From assembly GCA_964370395.1 (NCBI GenBank), contig CAYJIZ010000014.1, positions 7,803-71,802 of the forward strand: a stretch of 64,000 nt of DNA. Reading direction: 5' to 3'. Both the position numbers and the translations under genes were made by a program. The notes below the pieces were generated by a model. It was not told the DNA's origin and ran no database searches. It was given only the letters and a program-made list of their open reading frames with translations. The stretch comes from JBGUVL01 sp964370395. Lineage in GTDB: Bacteria; Bacillota_I; Bacilli_A; Erysipelotrichales; Erysipelotrichaceae. This document shows positions 48,599 through 57,388 of the stretch, piece by piece; the stretch's first letter is position 1, and each line of letters begins with the position of its first letter.

Positions 48599-51019
48599 AT
48601 GAAAAGAGGATGGATTCAAAAATCGTTATTGTCATCATTGCTTGTGATAAGTGCTTTTGGAATGAGTGCTTGTGGACAACAAGGAGAGGATGGAGAAAAG
48701 GTTGATGCGAAACAACTGACAAAAGACATTACACAAAAATATGCGAAAGAGGAAAGCGTACGCTACAAAGAGAAAAAAAGTAAGGTAGCTCGTGATGAAG
48801 GTTTTGCATTTGATGTATCCAAAGAAGCGTTGGATAAATTCAAAACATTTACGACTAACTGGTCAGATGTGATTACGGTATATCGTGATAGTGATTTAAC
48901 CCAAGAAGTAGCATTTAAAGCTACGCAAAGTGATACTGGTGTTATTTTTTCACCTTATCGTAAACCTGTGTTCGCTTTGACAGACAAAGAACGTGGTGGT
49001 TTGTTGTATGATCAAGGAGAATGGAATGATTGGGGAAATGCGCAACAGTACTATATCGTAGAGAAATACGACTTAGAAACGGGTGAAAAACTAGCAAAAC
49101 CAGAGGTGACTGTATTCGATGTCAAAACCGAAATTGCAGGAGCACCACAAGTTCGTTTTTATGTAGATGACAATGGAGTTGGAGGATTACGTTGGGATAA
49201 AGTAAAAGGTGCCAATGAGTATGTAGTTGTGGAAGTAAGAGAAGCGAAAGATGGAAAGTCATCGGCTCGTTCTTTGACCACTGTCGCAACAACAAAAGAG
49301 ACAAAATGGTTGGATACCAATGATAACGAAGACAAAATTAATTGGAATTTACGTACGACGTTTGGACAATCAATCGATACAGAGTACGAGAAACAAAAGA
49401 AAGAAAATACCAATGCGAATGCCAAAGAGGCTGCGAAAATGCGCTATGATGGCGAAAGTGAGTACGACAAGCAAGAAAACAAATACTTTGCTGTGATTGC
49501 GATAAACAAAAAAGGAACATCGAAAATAAGTAACTTAATTGATAAGCGAATGGTAGCGAGTCAAGTTCCAGTCGATTTGGCATACTTCATGAACGAAGGT
49601 GGAATTCGACCAAATGGAGATAGTTCAAAAGCGGTAATCGATCGTGATATTATGATGTCTCCTAGCCATGCTTGGGTTATTATGGGAGATGGGAATGCTA
49701 CGCAAAAATTAGTGAACTACAATATTAAAAAGGCGAAAGAGGATGTAACGCACTTTTATACTTATGAAGAAGATGAAAATGGAAATATTAAAAAAGACGG
49801 TAATGGCAATCCTGTAAACTTTAAGTCAGAGGATGTACCATGTTTGTCAATTCCTTATACTATTGATGGAACATCAATAAAAGGATATGCACAAGTACTG
49901 CAATACGATGAAGACAACTATAAGAAACAATTGAAACAATTGGCGAAACGCCAAGAAGGGTTGCGTGATCGTAGTGGAGATATTGAAAAAGACATTCAGT
50001 TAAACAGCAGTGCTGAAGAGGAAGAAGAGGGAGCAAAAGAACTATACAACGATTACCAAGTGTATGCATCAAATGCGCTATCAGAATACTTAGCAATTCA
50101 AATGATGAATGGGCAAAGACGTGTTAGTTTGAATGATTTTAAAGAAGCGTATGACCAAGAGTACTTGTTGGATGCATGGTATGAAGCAACTTACCAAAAT
50201 CCATTAACACTAGGAGTACGAGGCATTCGTTATGATTCCAAAAACAATGATTTGTTTATTTCTTATGATGAAACGAGTCGTTCACAACGTGAGAAACAAA
50301 AGGAAATCATGAATAAAGTGAAAGAGATCAATAAGAAAATAATCAAAGAGGGAATGAGTGACTTAGAAAAAGAAACGGCAATCAATGATTATTTGTGTGA
50401 GAATGCACAATACGATACAAAAGCATTAGAGAATGCAGAAAAAAATAACTTTAAGAAAGTAGACGAAGAATTTAATGATTCGTTTACGGCATATGGAATT
50501 TTGATTGAAGGTAAAGGGGTATGTGCTGGGTATGCAGGAGCATTTAAATTATTAGCTGATGCAGCAGGGTTAAACAATGTTGTTGTGACAGGATACTTAC
50601 AAGGTAGCTTACCACATGCATGGAACCGTGTTTCCTTAGACAATCAATGGTATACGCTTGATACGACAAACAATGACAATGATTACTTTAAAAATGGATT
50701 GTTTAATTTATCAGATCAAGAAGCAATCAATGTTTTAAGTGAAGATGATCTGTATGTGATGAACAGTTCTATCGATAACTTTAAGGCAAGTGACAACAAC
50801 CAAGAATACTACCGTATTAATCAAAAGTACTTCTCACAAAGTGAGATCGTTGATAAATTAGTAGAAGCGATGCAAGCAGAAGGAAGTGCAACATATCGTA
50901 CGGATATCACATTAACAGAAGACCAGTTTTATGCGATTGCGAAACAAGTAATTGAAAAAACAGGAATGGTAGATATGCAAGGTGGATATTTCTTAGGTGT
51001 GATTTATTTAAGTAAGTAA
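48599..51019 (+). CDS. Large surface lipoprotein with transglutaminase-like domain
   Basis: 806 residues. Signal peptide with lipobox (IQKSLLSSLLVISAFGMSAC) predicts a lipid-anchored cell-surface protein. The N-terminal ~280 residues include a fibronectin-like segment (VRFYVDDNGVGGLRWDKVKGANEYVVVEV). The transglutaminase/protease-like core is near 635-695, with the triad Cys642 (GVCAGYAGAF), His (LPHAWNRV) and Asp (YTLDTTNND). Such domains usually cut or remodel peptides or the cell wall. The ECF-type promoter shared with the sigma gene suggests it is an envelope-stress target. Confidence 0.88.
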   Translation: MKRGWIQKSLLSSLLVISAFGMSACGQQGEDGEKVDAKQLTKDITQKYAKEESVRYKEKKSKVARDEGFAFDVSKEALDKFKTFTTNWSDVITVYRDSDLTQEVAFKATQSDTGVIFSPYRKPVFALTDKERGGLLYDQGEWNDWGNAQQYYIVEKYDLETGEKLAKPEVTVFDVKTEIAGAPQVRFYVDDNGVGGLRWDKVKGANEYVVVEVREAKDGKSSARSLTTVATTKETKWLDTNDNEDKINWNLRTTFGQSIDTEYEKQKKENTNANAKEAAKMRYDGESEYDKQENKYFAVIAINKKGTSKISNLIDKRMVASQVPVDLAYFMNEGGIRPNGDSSKAVIDRDIMMSPSHAWVIMGDGNATQKLVNYNIKKAKEDVTHFYTYEEDENGNIKKDGNGNPVNFKSEDVPCLSIPYTIDGTSIKGYAQVLQYDEDNYKKQLKQLAKRQEGLRDRSGDIEKDIQLNSSAEEEEEGAKELYNDYQVYASNALSEYLAIQMMNGQRRVSLNDFKEAYDQEYLLDAWYEATYQNPLTLGVRGIRYDSKNNDLFISYDETSRSQREKQKEIMNKVKEINKKIIKEGMSDLEKETAINDYLCENAQYDTKALENAEKNNFKKVDEEFNDSFTAYGILIEGKGVCAGYAGAFKLLADAAGLNNVVVTGYLQGSLPHAWNRVSLDNQWYTLDTTNNDNDYFKNGLFNLSDQEAINVLSEDDLYVMNSSIDNFKASDNNQEYYRINQKYFSQSEIVDKLVEAMQAEGSATYRTDITLTEDQFYAIAKQVIEKTGMVDMQGGYFLGVIYLSK

Positions 51020-51027
51020 TAAGAAAA

Positions 51028-51065
51028 GAACGCATAAATCTTACAACAAGATATGCGTTTTTTTT
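51028..51065 (+). terminator. Rho-independent terminator
   Basis: AACGCAT and ATGCGTT with inner ATCTT/AAGAT pairs form a long stem followed by T. TATAAT at 51151-51156 beyond it is a likely -10 for pheA. Confidence 0.78.
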
Positions 51066-51179
51066 GTTTCTATGAAAAAAGTAGCATTTTCATGGTAAAA
51101 ATTTCATTGGTTTCGTAAGAATTGTTATATAAAACTAGTTTTGATTGGTGTATAATAAATGCAATAAAGGGGTGAATTC

Positions 51180-52256
51180 ATGAATAAGTTAGAAGAAGCG
51201 AGAAAAATAATTAACGATGTTGATGAGAAAATGGCAAAACTGTTCGAAGAGCGTATGCGAGCTGTGGAAGACGTCGTTGCTTATAAGATAGAAAATGGTT
51301 TGCCTGTATTTGATGGGAGCAGGGAAAAAGCGTTGATTGAAAAAAATGTTTCTTATTTAAAAGAAGACAAATACAAAGAAGCGTATCTTGCACAATTTTC
51401 AAAGATGTTGGAAGTGTCAAAAAACTACCAAAAGCAATTAATCAATAAAGATAAGATTGGTTATGGGGGAACAAAGGGAGCGTTTTCGCATATTGCTACA
51501 ATGAATTTATTTCCTAATCATACATTAGTTGCGTATCCTACATTTGATGAAGTAGTGAAGGCAGTAGAAAATGGAGAGATTGAATATGGTGTGATTCCAT
51601 TTGAAAATTCATTTACTGGAGAAGTTGGGGAAACAAGTGATCTGTTACGTGATTCCAATGTATTTATCCATGATATGTACGAATTAAAAATTACACAAAA
51701 CTTACTAGGGGTACATGGTGCTACGATAAAAGATATCAAGCAAGTGTATTCGCACCCACAAGGCTTATCGCAATGTAGTTTGTTTTTAAAGGGAAGAGAT
51801 TGGCAATGTACTTCTTATCCTAATACAGCGATTGCTGCACAATATGTAGCACAAGAAAATGACAAGAGTAAAGCAGCGATTGCTTCGATTGAAACAGCGA
51901 AGTTATTTGGCTTAGAACTCATTGAGGAAAACATTAATACGACGATGGATAATACAACTCGTTTTATTGTGATTCATAAACAATTAAAAGAAGAAGGAAA
52001 TTTATTTCAAATGTTGTTTACGGTTAAGAATGAAACAGGTATGCTAGCAAATGTAATGAGTTGTGTCGCATCGTATGGTTTCAATATGATTAGTTTAAAA
52101 TCAAGACCGATTCCAAATGAACCATGGAGTTATTATTTCCATGCGGAGATGGAAGGTTGTTTGCATGATAGTAAAGTAAAAGAAATGTTGATTGCATTAC
52201 AAGAACATTGTAGTGATAGTAAAATACTAGGTGGATATTTTAGAAACGAGGGGTAA
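51180..52256 (+). CDS. pheA: Bifunctional chorismate mutase / prephenate dehydratase (P-protein)
   Basis: 358 residues in three parts. Chorismate mutase (about 1-85: ARKIINDVDEKMAKLFEERMRAVEDVVAYKIENG), prephenate dehydratase (about 92-270: IGYGGTKGAFSHIATMNLFP, VIPFENSFTGEVGETSDLL, SHPQGLSQC, and the catalytic Thr-Arg in DNTTRFIVI), and a C-terminal ACT domain (GMLANVMSCVASYGFNMISLKSRP) for feedback control by phenylalanine. Converts chorismate to phenylpyruvate. GGGGTGA precedes ATG 51180. Paired with the aminotransferase 4 bases downstream. Confidence 0.94.
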   Translation: MNKLEEARKIINDVDEKMAKLFEERMRAVEDVVAYKIENGLPVFDGSREKALIEKNVSYLKEDKYKEAYLAQFSKMLEVSKNYQKQLINKDKIGYGGTKGAFSHIATMNLFPNHTLVAYPTFDEVVKAVENGEIEYGVIPFENSFTGEVGETSDLLRDSNVFIHDMYELKITQNLLGVHGATIKDIKQVYSHPQGLSQCSLFLKGRDWQCTSYPNTAIAAQYVAQENDKSKAAIASIETAKLFGLELIEENINTTMDNTTRFIVIHKQLKEEGNLFQMLFTVKNETGMLANVMSCVASYGFNMISLKSRPIPNEPWSYYFHAEMEGCLHDSKVKEMLIALQEHCSDSKILGGYFRNEG

Positions 52257-52260
52257 GCAA

Positions 52261-53499
52261 ATGAAAACGTTTATTAAACAAAATGTAGATGCCACGCCAA
52301 TTGTGGATAATGTATTTGGAATTGCAAGTTTAGCAAAACAAGCGAAGGAAAAAATCGGAGCGGAAAATGTGGTGGATGCGACAATGGGTTGTTTGTATGA
52401 TGAAGACAGCCAATTGGTAGCGTTTGATTCTGTGTATACGCATTACAATGAAATTGAAAATCGTAGCAAAGCAAAATACGCATCGAGTTTTACTGGAAAT
52501 AACGACTTTAAGGAGCAAGTGTATCGCTGGGTTGTACAAGATGCAATTTGTACATTAAAACATAGTGTCATTGCTACTCCTGGGGGAAGTGGTGCAGTTG
52601 CAGCAACCATGGCAGATGTATTGGATGCCAATCAAACATTAGTGATTCCTGAAATTGCTTGGGGTTCTTATAAATTGATGGCTTCTATGAATAACTTAAA
52701 AACAACGACGTATTCGTTGTTTGATGAAAACCACTTTAATATTGAAAACTTTAAAGAAGTGTGTCGCAATGTAATGAAAGAAGAAGGAAAGTTATTGGTT
52801 ATTATTAATGATCCTTGTCATAACCCTACGGGATATTCTTTGTCGATGGAAGAGTGGAAAGCAGTTGTTGAAGTATTAAATACCATTTCGCAAGAGGGAC
52901 CAGTTGTCTTGTTGAATGATATTGCGTATATTGATTTTGCGTATGATTTTAAAACATCGAGAAGATACTTAGAAACGTTTAATGATATTAGTGATAATAT
53001 CTTAATCGTTGTTGCATTCTCTTGTAGTAAGACATTAACATCGTATGGATTACGTTGTGGTGCAGCGATGATTATGGGGCAACACAAAGAAAGTGTACGC
53101 CAATTAGAAATCGTAATGGAGAAAAGCGCACGTGCAATTTGGAGTAACATTCCTAATGCCGCGATGGATAACTTTGTTTATGTGACAAGTGAAGGATACG
53201 AAGCATTCGACAAAGAGAAATCTTACTATGTTAACTTATTAAAAGAACGCAGTGAAATTTTTGTGGAAGAAGCGAAGGCTTGCGATTTGATTCACTATCC
53301 ATACAAAGAAGGTTTCTTTGTGACATTACGCATTGAAGGCGATGAATTGCTTGATAAATACCACCAAGCATTGATGGATAATTACATTTTCACCGTAAAA
53401 GTAACAAAAGGAATTCGTGTTGCTTTATGTGGATTAACAATTGAAAAATGTAGAGGGTTAGCCCAACGCATGAAAGATGTATTAGAAACAATTATATAA
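52261..53499 (+). CDS. Class I/II aminotransferase, probably aromatic
   Basis: 412 residues, PLP-dependent. Landmarks: TPGGSGAVAATM (phosphate-binding), INDPCHNPTGYSLSMEEW (N-P-T-G), LNDIAYIDF and the PLP lysine in FSCSKTLTSYGLRCGAAM. ATG 52261 follows GAGGGG 4 bases after pheA; an in-frame ATG at 52231 lies within pheA. The pheA context makes phenylpyruvate-to-phenylalanine transamination the most likely reaction, completing Phe synthesis from chorismate. The specificity is inferred from position. Confidence 0.88.
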   Translation: MKTFIKQNVDATPIVDNVFGIASLAKQAKEKIGAENVVDATMGCLYDEDSQLVAFDSVYTHYNEIENRSKAKYASSFTGNNDFKEQVYRWVVQDAICTLKHSVIATPGGSGAVAATMADVLDANQTLVIPEIAWGSYKLMASMNNLKTTTYSLFDENHFNIENFKEVCRNVMKEEGKLLVIINDPCHNPTGYSLSMEEWKAVVEVLNTISQEGPVVLLNDIAYIDFAYDFKTSRRYLETFNDISDNILIVVAFSCSKTLTSYGLRCGAAMIMGQHKESVRQLEIVMEKSARAIWSNIPNAAMDNFVYVTSEGYEAFDKEKSYYVNLLKERSEIFVEEAKACDLIHYPYKEGFFVTLRIEGDELLDKYHQALMDNYIFTVKVTKGIRVALCGLTIEKCRGLAQRMKDVLETII

Positions 53500-53507
53500 A
53501 AAGAATG

Positions 53508-53551
53508 GGATAAGCACTAAGACGGTTACGTCTTAAGGCTTATCCTTTTTT
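53508..53551 (+). terminator. Rho-independent terminator of the pheA operon
   Basis: GGATAAGC/GCTTATCC outer and TAAGACG/CGTCTTA inner stems with a GTTA loop, followed by six T. Confidence 0.9.
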
Positions 53552-53761
53552 GTTAGAAATAATGCGAAAAAACAAAAAAACTTAATAAAGTGAAAAGATT
53601 GGAAAAATCTACTTGTTGCGTAGCGATATGAATGAAGTTACTATCAAACTAGATAAATTTGATTGTCTTTTTGTGTACACAATACACAAATTAAAAAATT
53701 TTTATTTTAGGTGCAATATTTTTAAACATTTCGTTACTTTATATATGAGGAGGAAAGTTTA

Positions 53762-53818
53762 ATGGTATTTGATGGATGATAAAACAAAGAAAAGGACATT
53801 AGAAATATCGTGGAAAAA
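53762..53818 (+). other. Two short upstream open frames before the tethered-sigma operon
   Basis: After a strong GAGGAGG at 53749-53755, ATG 53762 opens a 5-codon frame (MVFDG, stop) and ATG 53774 opens an 18-codon basic frame (MDDKTKKRTLEISWKKKQ, stop 53828-53830). The best ribosome site in the region thus drives tiny frames rather than the next gene, suggesting a leader peptide or a degraded gene start. The remaining stretch 53552-53748 is A/T-rich and shows nothing I can name. Confidence 0.35.
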
Positions 53819-53824
53819 GAAACA

Positions 53825-53998
53825 ATGAACCTAGAGAAGAGTAGCAATTATTTGTGTTTTATGAGCAAGCTAGAGTTAATTCGATATTTTTATGATGAAT
53901 GTCATTTTGATTTTAGTGAAATTAGTTGGATTTTAAATGGACATGAAGAAATAATCCAAATGTATTTCACAAGTTTGATACTGAAACAAAAGGAGTGA
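53825..53998 (+). CDS. Small protein upstream of the tethered sigma factor
   Basis: 57 residues from ATG 53825 (a GTG at 53810 would give 62); neither has a strong ribosome site. Helical and acidic-aromatic: SKLELIRYFYDECHFDFSEISWILNG reads like a helix-turn-helix-sized unit (similar to sigma-region-4-type 'IRYFYDE..FDFSEIS..L'), but no family is recognised. It ends 5 bases before the start of the sigma gene, whose ribosome site lies inside it. It could be a co-regulator of the sigma fusion. Confidence 0.5.
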   Translation: MNLEKSSNYLCFMSKLELIRYFYDECHFDFSEISWILNGHEEIIQMYFTSLILKQKE

Positions 53999-54003
53999 TT
54001 TTC

Positions 54004-55314
54004 ATGGATAAAAGTAAAGAGTTTGATTTAACGCATATAAAACAATTTATGGAAGGGGACAAAAGTGCATTTGATCAACTTTATACGCAATACCAAAAGC
54101 ATGTGTATTATGTTGGGATGCAAATGTTTAATGAGGATGAGGAAAGGGCAAAAGATTTAGTTCAAAATACATTTAGTGAAGTATATCGTTGCATAGCAAA
54201 TTTACAATCAGCCGAAGCGTTTTTTGTTTGGTTAAGTAAGATTGCATACCAACAAGGTTGCAATATGTTACGTTACCAATCAAAGGATGCATCGTATTAT
54301 GCAAGCAATGATGAAGAAGTCATAGCTAGAGTCGTGGATGCGAAGAGTAGGGATGCACTGACTCAATTGAGTTATGATGAAACGATTTCACTAATCTTAA
54401 ATGAATTGAAACTGATGTCACCAAATAAACGCTTGATTGGTTATTTACGTTACTTTGATGAGCTATCGATTAAGGAAATTAGCGAAATCACAAACGTCAA
54501 AGAAAGTACTGTAATCAGTCATTTGCATCGTATCAAAGCACGATTGAAAAAGATGTTAATAGAAAAAGGCTATACTAACAGTGCTTGTGTTGCCTTTATT
54601 GCTTTTCCTAGTATGCATCATTATTTTGACTTGATGCAATCAAAAATGCCTTACCACCCACAAAGTTTAAAAAAGAAGCAAAGTAGGAAGATAAAACAGA
54701 CGAGTACATCGATTATGACTTCGGCTTTGGCCATATCATGCGTAGCAGCAATCGTTGCTTTGCCAATGATAAAAGAGGCGAATACTAGTCGTGATACGTT
54801 AAGTGATTATGCGAAAATTACGCAAGTGAATTACGATACGAACTTCACCAATGAAGCAGTGAAGTTAGATGTACAAACAACGAATAACAATTATGACAAG
54901 ATTTTAGTAAACAATCGAAATCAACTTGTTTGTGATCAAAACGGAGAATATATCATTTCTCTACTTAAGGGCGAACAGGTGATCGATGAAAGAAAGATTA
55001 CGATTCAAAATATTGATGAAGAAGCACCTGAATTAGTGAACTATGTAATGGACGATACGTTTGTTACATTCTCTATTCAGGATGATGCCAGTGGCATTGA
55101 TTATGCACTACTTAATGAACAAGTGAAAAAAAATAATATGATTCTTGTGAGTGCCAATGATGAGCAAAGAAGTGTTACACTTCAGTGGCCAAAGAAACAA
55201 AGCGGGGACTTTGTTGTAGTCGACAAAGCGGGAAATCACTTGAATGTGAGTGCGAAATTAGTAGTAAAAGAAACATCAATAAATAGCGATGGTGTGAATA
55301 ATGCAGGAGAATAA
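54004..55314 (+). CDS. Sigma-70 family factor fused to a membrane helix and extracellular Ig-like domain
   Basis: 436 residues from ATG 54004 (AAGGAG upstream; the in-frame GTG at 53995 is part of the spacer). Residues about 8-180 are an ECF-like sigma factor: region 2 FDQLYTQYQKHVYYVGMQMF then ERAKDLVQNTFSEVYR, region 4 NKRLIGYLRYFDELSIKEIS then ESTVISHLHRIKARLKKM. After a basic linker (KKKQSRKIKQ) comes one helix (IMTSALAISCVAAIVALPMI, about 237-256). The last 180 residues are an outside domain of Ig-like beta strands ending GDFVVVDKAGNHLNVSAKLVV. The sigma part would stay tethered to the membrane unless cleaved. No separate anti-sigma gene is present. Confidence 0.85.
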   Translation: MDKSKEFDLTHIKQFMEGDKSAFDQLYTQYQKHVYYVGMQMFNEDEERAKDLVQNTFSEVYRCIANLQSAEAFFVWLSKIAYQQGCNMLRYQSKDASYYASNDEEVIARVVDAKSRDALTQLSYDETISLILNELKLMSPNKRLIGYLRYFDELSIKEISEITNVKESTVISHLHRIKARLKKMLIEKGYTNSACVAFIAFPSMHHYFDLMQSKMPYHPQSLKKKQSRKIKQTSTSIMTSALAISCVAAIVALPMIKEANTSRDTLSDYAKITQVNYDTNFTNEAVKLDVQTTNNNYDKILVNNRNQLVCDQNGEYIISLLKGEQVIDERKITIQNIDEEAPELVNYVMDDTFVTFSIQDDASGIDYALLNEQVKKNNMILVSANDEQRSVTLQWPKKQSGDFVVVDKAGNHLNVSAKLVVKETSINSDGVNNAGE

Positions 55315-55316
55315 AA

Positions 55317-57167
55317 ATGATAAAGAAAAAGAGTTTTTGGAAAATAAAATTGCATGTCGCTATTTTTGTGTTAATTGGATTTATGATGACAATGACGATA
55401 AATCCTACGAATATTTTGATAGCAAACGATATGCTAGATAACGATGTCTTTGAAGTACCGCTGAATGCGACGTTTGAAGACATGAAAGAATTGATCGAAG
55501 CGAGTGCATTACAAGGTAGTGAGATAACGATAAAGCAGATTAGTGATCAAATCAATTGGGATGAACTAAAGACGATTGATACTTCAATTAGAAATGCATC
55601 GTACGAAGTGAATCTAAAAGTTATGGATGAATTACATAATGAAGTGAGTAAAACAATCACCATAATAGTAGCAGATGGTAGTGTCATACGTTTGCCTAGA
55701 GTGAATAAAGTGGTAAACGAATACTTTGACCCTTACGAAGATGTCTACGTATTTGATGGGAATGGAAAGATTGTTGATCCAAAAGAGTTAATCGTGGATA
55801 CAAGTAAAGTTGATTTGAGTAAACCAGGTAAATACGATGTGATTTATACGTACCATGAACCGACAGGAAAAACCGTAGTGAAAATGAATACGATTCGTGT
55901 TTATGGTGATATTCAATTTTCAGAAAGCAATCGTGTTGATTTGATAGAAAAAGAAGGGGCGATGTATATGCCCAAACAAAAAGCTTACTATCTTGATTTC
56001 AACAATCAAAAAGTGGCTCTCTATTGCAGTGTGGAAAAAGAAGTATCGCAAGGAGTAGTGGGAAAACAGAGCATTACGTACCAAGCGTTGCATCCAGTAA
56101 ACAAAAAAGTAGTGAGCGGGCAACAGGATATTTATGTACATGGAGACATTGTCTTTGCTACACCAGATAAGGTGAAGTATACACAAGTGAACAAAACGCT
56201 CAATTCAGCAACCGATGTGAGCGCAACCTATTTGCATGTGAATGACGATGGCTCAATAAGTAAGAAAAGTGTTGCTGTGAATGGAGAAGATGTGACTAGT
56301 GATGTTGCAACTAGAAAAGTTGCTAAAGTATGGGCAAGCGTACAGATTAATGAAAATGTAACAAATACCAAAGAGACAAGTGTAGTACTTGGGTTTCAAG
56401 GCTTACCTCAGATACGTGCCAATACCAATGTCCATGTCATCGCTGATACGAGTAAAGAAGCGTTGCTAAAAGCAATCAATGCGCATGCAAGTAAAGTGAT
56501 GGATGATGGAAGCACACTAGACTTAACAAGTAAGATTGATTATAGACAAATTAATAAAATAGCTCTGCATCAAGCAGGAAGCTATGATGTACGAATTAGT
56601 GTAGTAGACCAAGAGGGGCAACAAGCGTTTGTGGATATCACAATTGTAGTGGAAAAGAAACAAACACAGACAACGCCACCTACTTCAACAGAAGACAAAA
56701 TAACGCCACCAAAAACAAGTAATACAAAAGTAGAAGGTAGTCCAACACAACCTAATCAAAATAAAACAACAATCAAAACAGAAGAAACAATTATCGTGGC
56801 GATAAAAGATATACCGTTAAGTAAAATAAAAAAAGAAGGATTAAGCGAATCATTATTAAGAAAGTATATAAGTGTGTATTCTAAAGATGCCAATAACGCA
56901 AGTTACACAATTGTCGCAAGTGATAAGAAGGCGAAACAAAAAGAGCATAGCGTTACGATCCAACTGGCAGATGGGACACAAAAAACACTACAAATAGAAG
57001 TGGTGGATGATTTGAAAACACCAAAGGCAAACATGGAAAAGGAAACATGCACATCGCAGTATTGGATGGCATTGGTGATGTTGGTATTTGGTGTATATGC
57101 AGTTTATGAAATAACAAAGCAAAAACGAGAAAAAAACAAAGGAGCAAGAAAAACCAATGAGAAATAA
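55317..57167 (+). CDS. Surface protein with repeated Ig-like domains, C-terminal anchor
   Basis: 616 residues. N-terminal signal or anchor (LHVAIFVLIGFMMTMTI), several bacterial Ig-like units (for example INWDELKTIDTSIRNASYEVNLKV and VDTSKVDLSKPGKYDVIYTYHEP, then DYRQINKIALHQAGSYDVRISVVDQEG), a Thr/Pro-rich spacer (about 448-485), a last beta domain and a C-terminal helix with a basic tail (WMALVMLVFGVYAVYEITKQKRE). There is no LPxTG motif before the helix, so the C-terminus is membrane-embedded rather than sortase-linked. Starts 2 bases after the sigma fusion, which has similar outside strands: probably the sensed or controlled partner. Confidence 0.8.
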   Translation: MIKKKSFWKIKLHVAIFVLIGFMMTMTINPTNILIANDMLDNDVFEVPLNATFEDMKELIEASALQGSEITIKQISDQINWDELKTIDTSIRNASYEVNLKVMDELHNEVSKTITIIVADGSVIRLPRVNKVVNEYFDPYEDVYVFDGNGKIVDPKELIVDTSKVDLSKPGKYDVIYTYHEPTGKTVVKMNTIRVYGDIQFSESNRVDLIEKEGAMYMPKQKAYYLDFNNQKVALYCSVEKEVSQGVVGKQSITYQALHPVNKKVVSGQQDIYVHGDIVFATPDKVKYTQVNKTLNSATDVSATYLHVNDDGSISKKSVAVNGEDVTSDVATRKVAKVWASVQINENVTNTKETSVVLGFQGLPQIRANTNVHVIADTSKEALLKAINAHASKVMDDGSTLDLTSKIDYRQINKIALHQAGSYDVRISVVDQEGQQAFVDITIVVEKKQTQTTPPTSTEDKITPPKTSNTKVEGSPTQPNQNKTTIKTEETIIVAIKDIPLSKIKKEGLSESLLRKYISVYSKDANNASYTIVASDKKAKQKEHSVTIQLADGTQKTLQIEVVDDLKTPKANMEKETCTSQYWMALVMLVFGVYAVYEITKQKREKNKGARKTNEK

Positions 57168-57336
57168 AGTAATCATAACAATCCTATTTTTAGCGCTGGA
57201 AGCGGTGCTGTATTACTTTGGTTCTTGCGATTTGGATTTTACATTGTATTTGGTTTGTATAGTACTAGCACTTGTATTCTTATTAGTCTCTTATTATCAA
57301 ATGAAAAAAGAAACTAACAATCCAACGACGAAGTAA
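57157..57336 (+). CDS. Small two-helix membrane protein of the sigma-fusion operon
   Basis: 59 residues, overlapping the preceding gene's end by 11 bases. Helices at about 5-22 and 28-47 (IITILFLALEAVLYYFG, LYLVCIVLALVFLLVSYY) with a short acidic outside loop (CDLDF) and a polar tail. ATG 57157 has GGAG about 12 bases upstream. No family recognised. The overlap ties it to the Ig-like surface protein. Confidence 0.65.
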   Translation: MRNKVIITILFLALEAVLYYFGSCDLDFTLYLVCIVLALVFLLVSYYQMKKETNNPTTK

Positions 57337-57351
57337 GATAAATGTGATAGT

Positions 57352-57388
57352 AAAAGGGCGGTTACATGATGTAGCCACCCTTTTTTTA
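57352..57388. terminator. Bidirectional terminator
   Basis: AAAAGGGCGGTTAC and GTAGCCACCCTTTT pair (one mismatch, one G-T) around a 5-base loop between the convergent sigma-fusion operon and MATE gene. Confidence 0.8.

Noticed and set aside
51066..51179. T-box leader before pheA
   Set aside because: Only about 110 bases lie between the preceding terminator and the start, and neither the T-box sequence nor an antiterminator is visible.
55317..57167. Sortase substrate
   Set aside because: No LPxTG or close variant precedes the C-terminal helix and basic tail.
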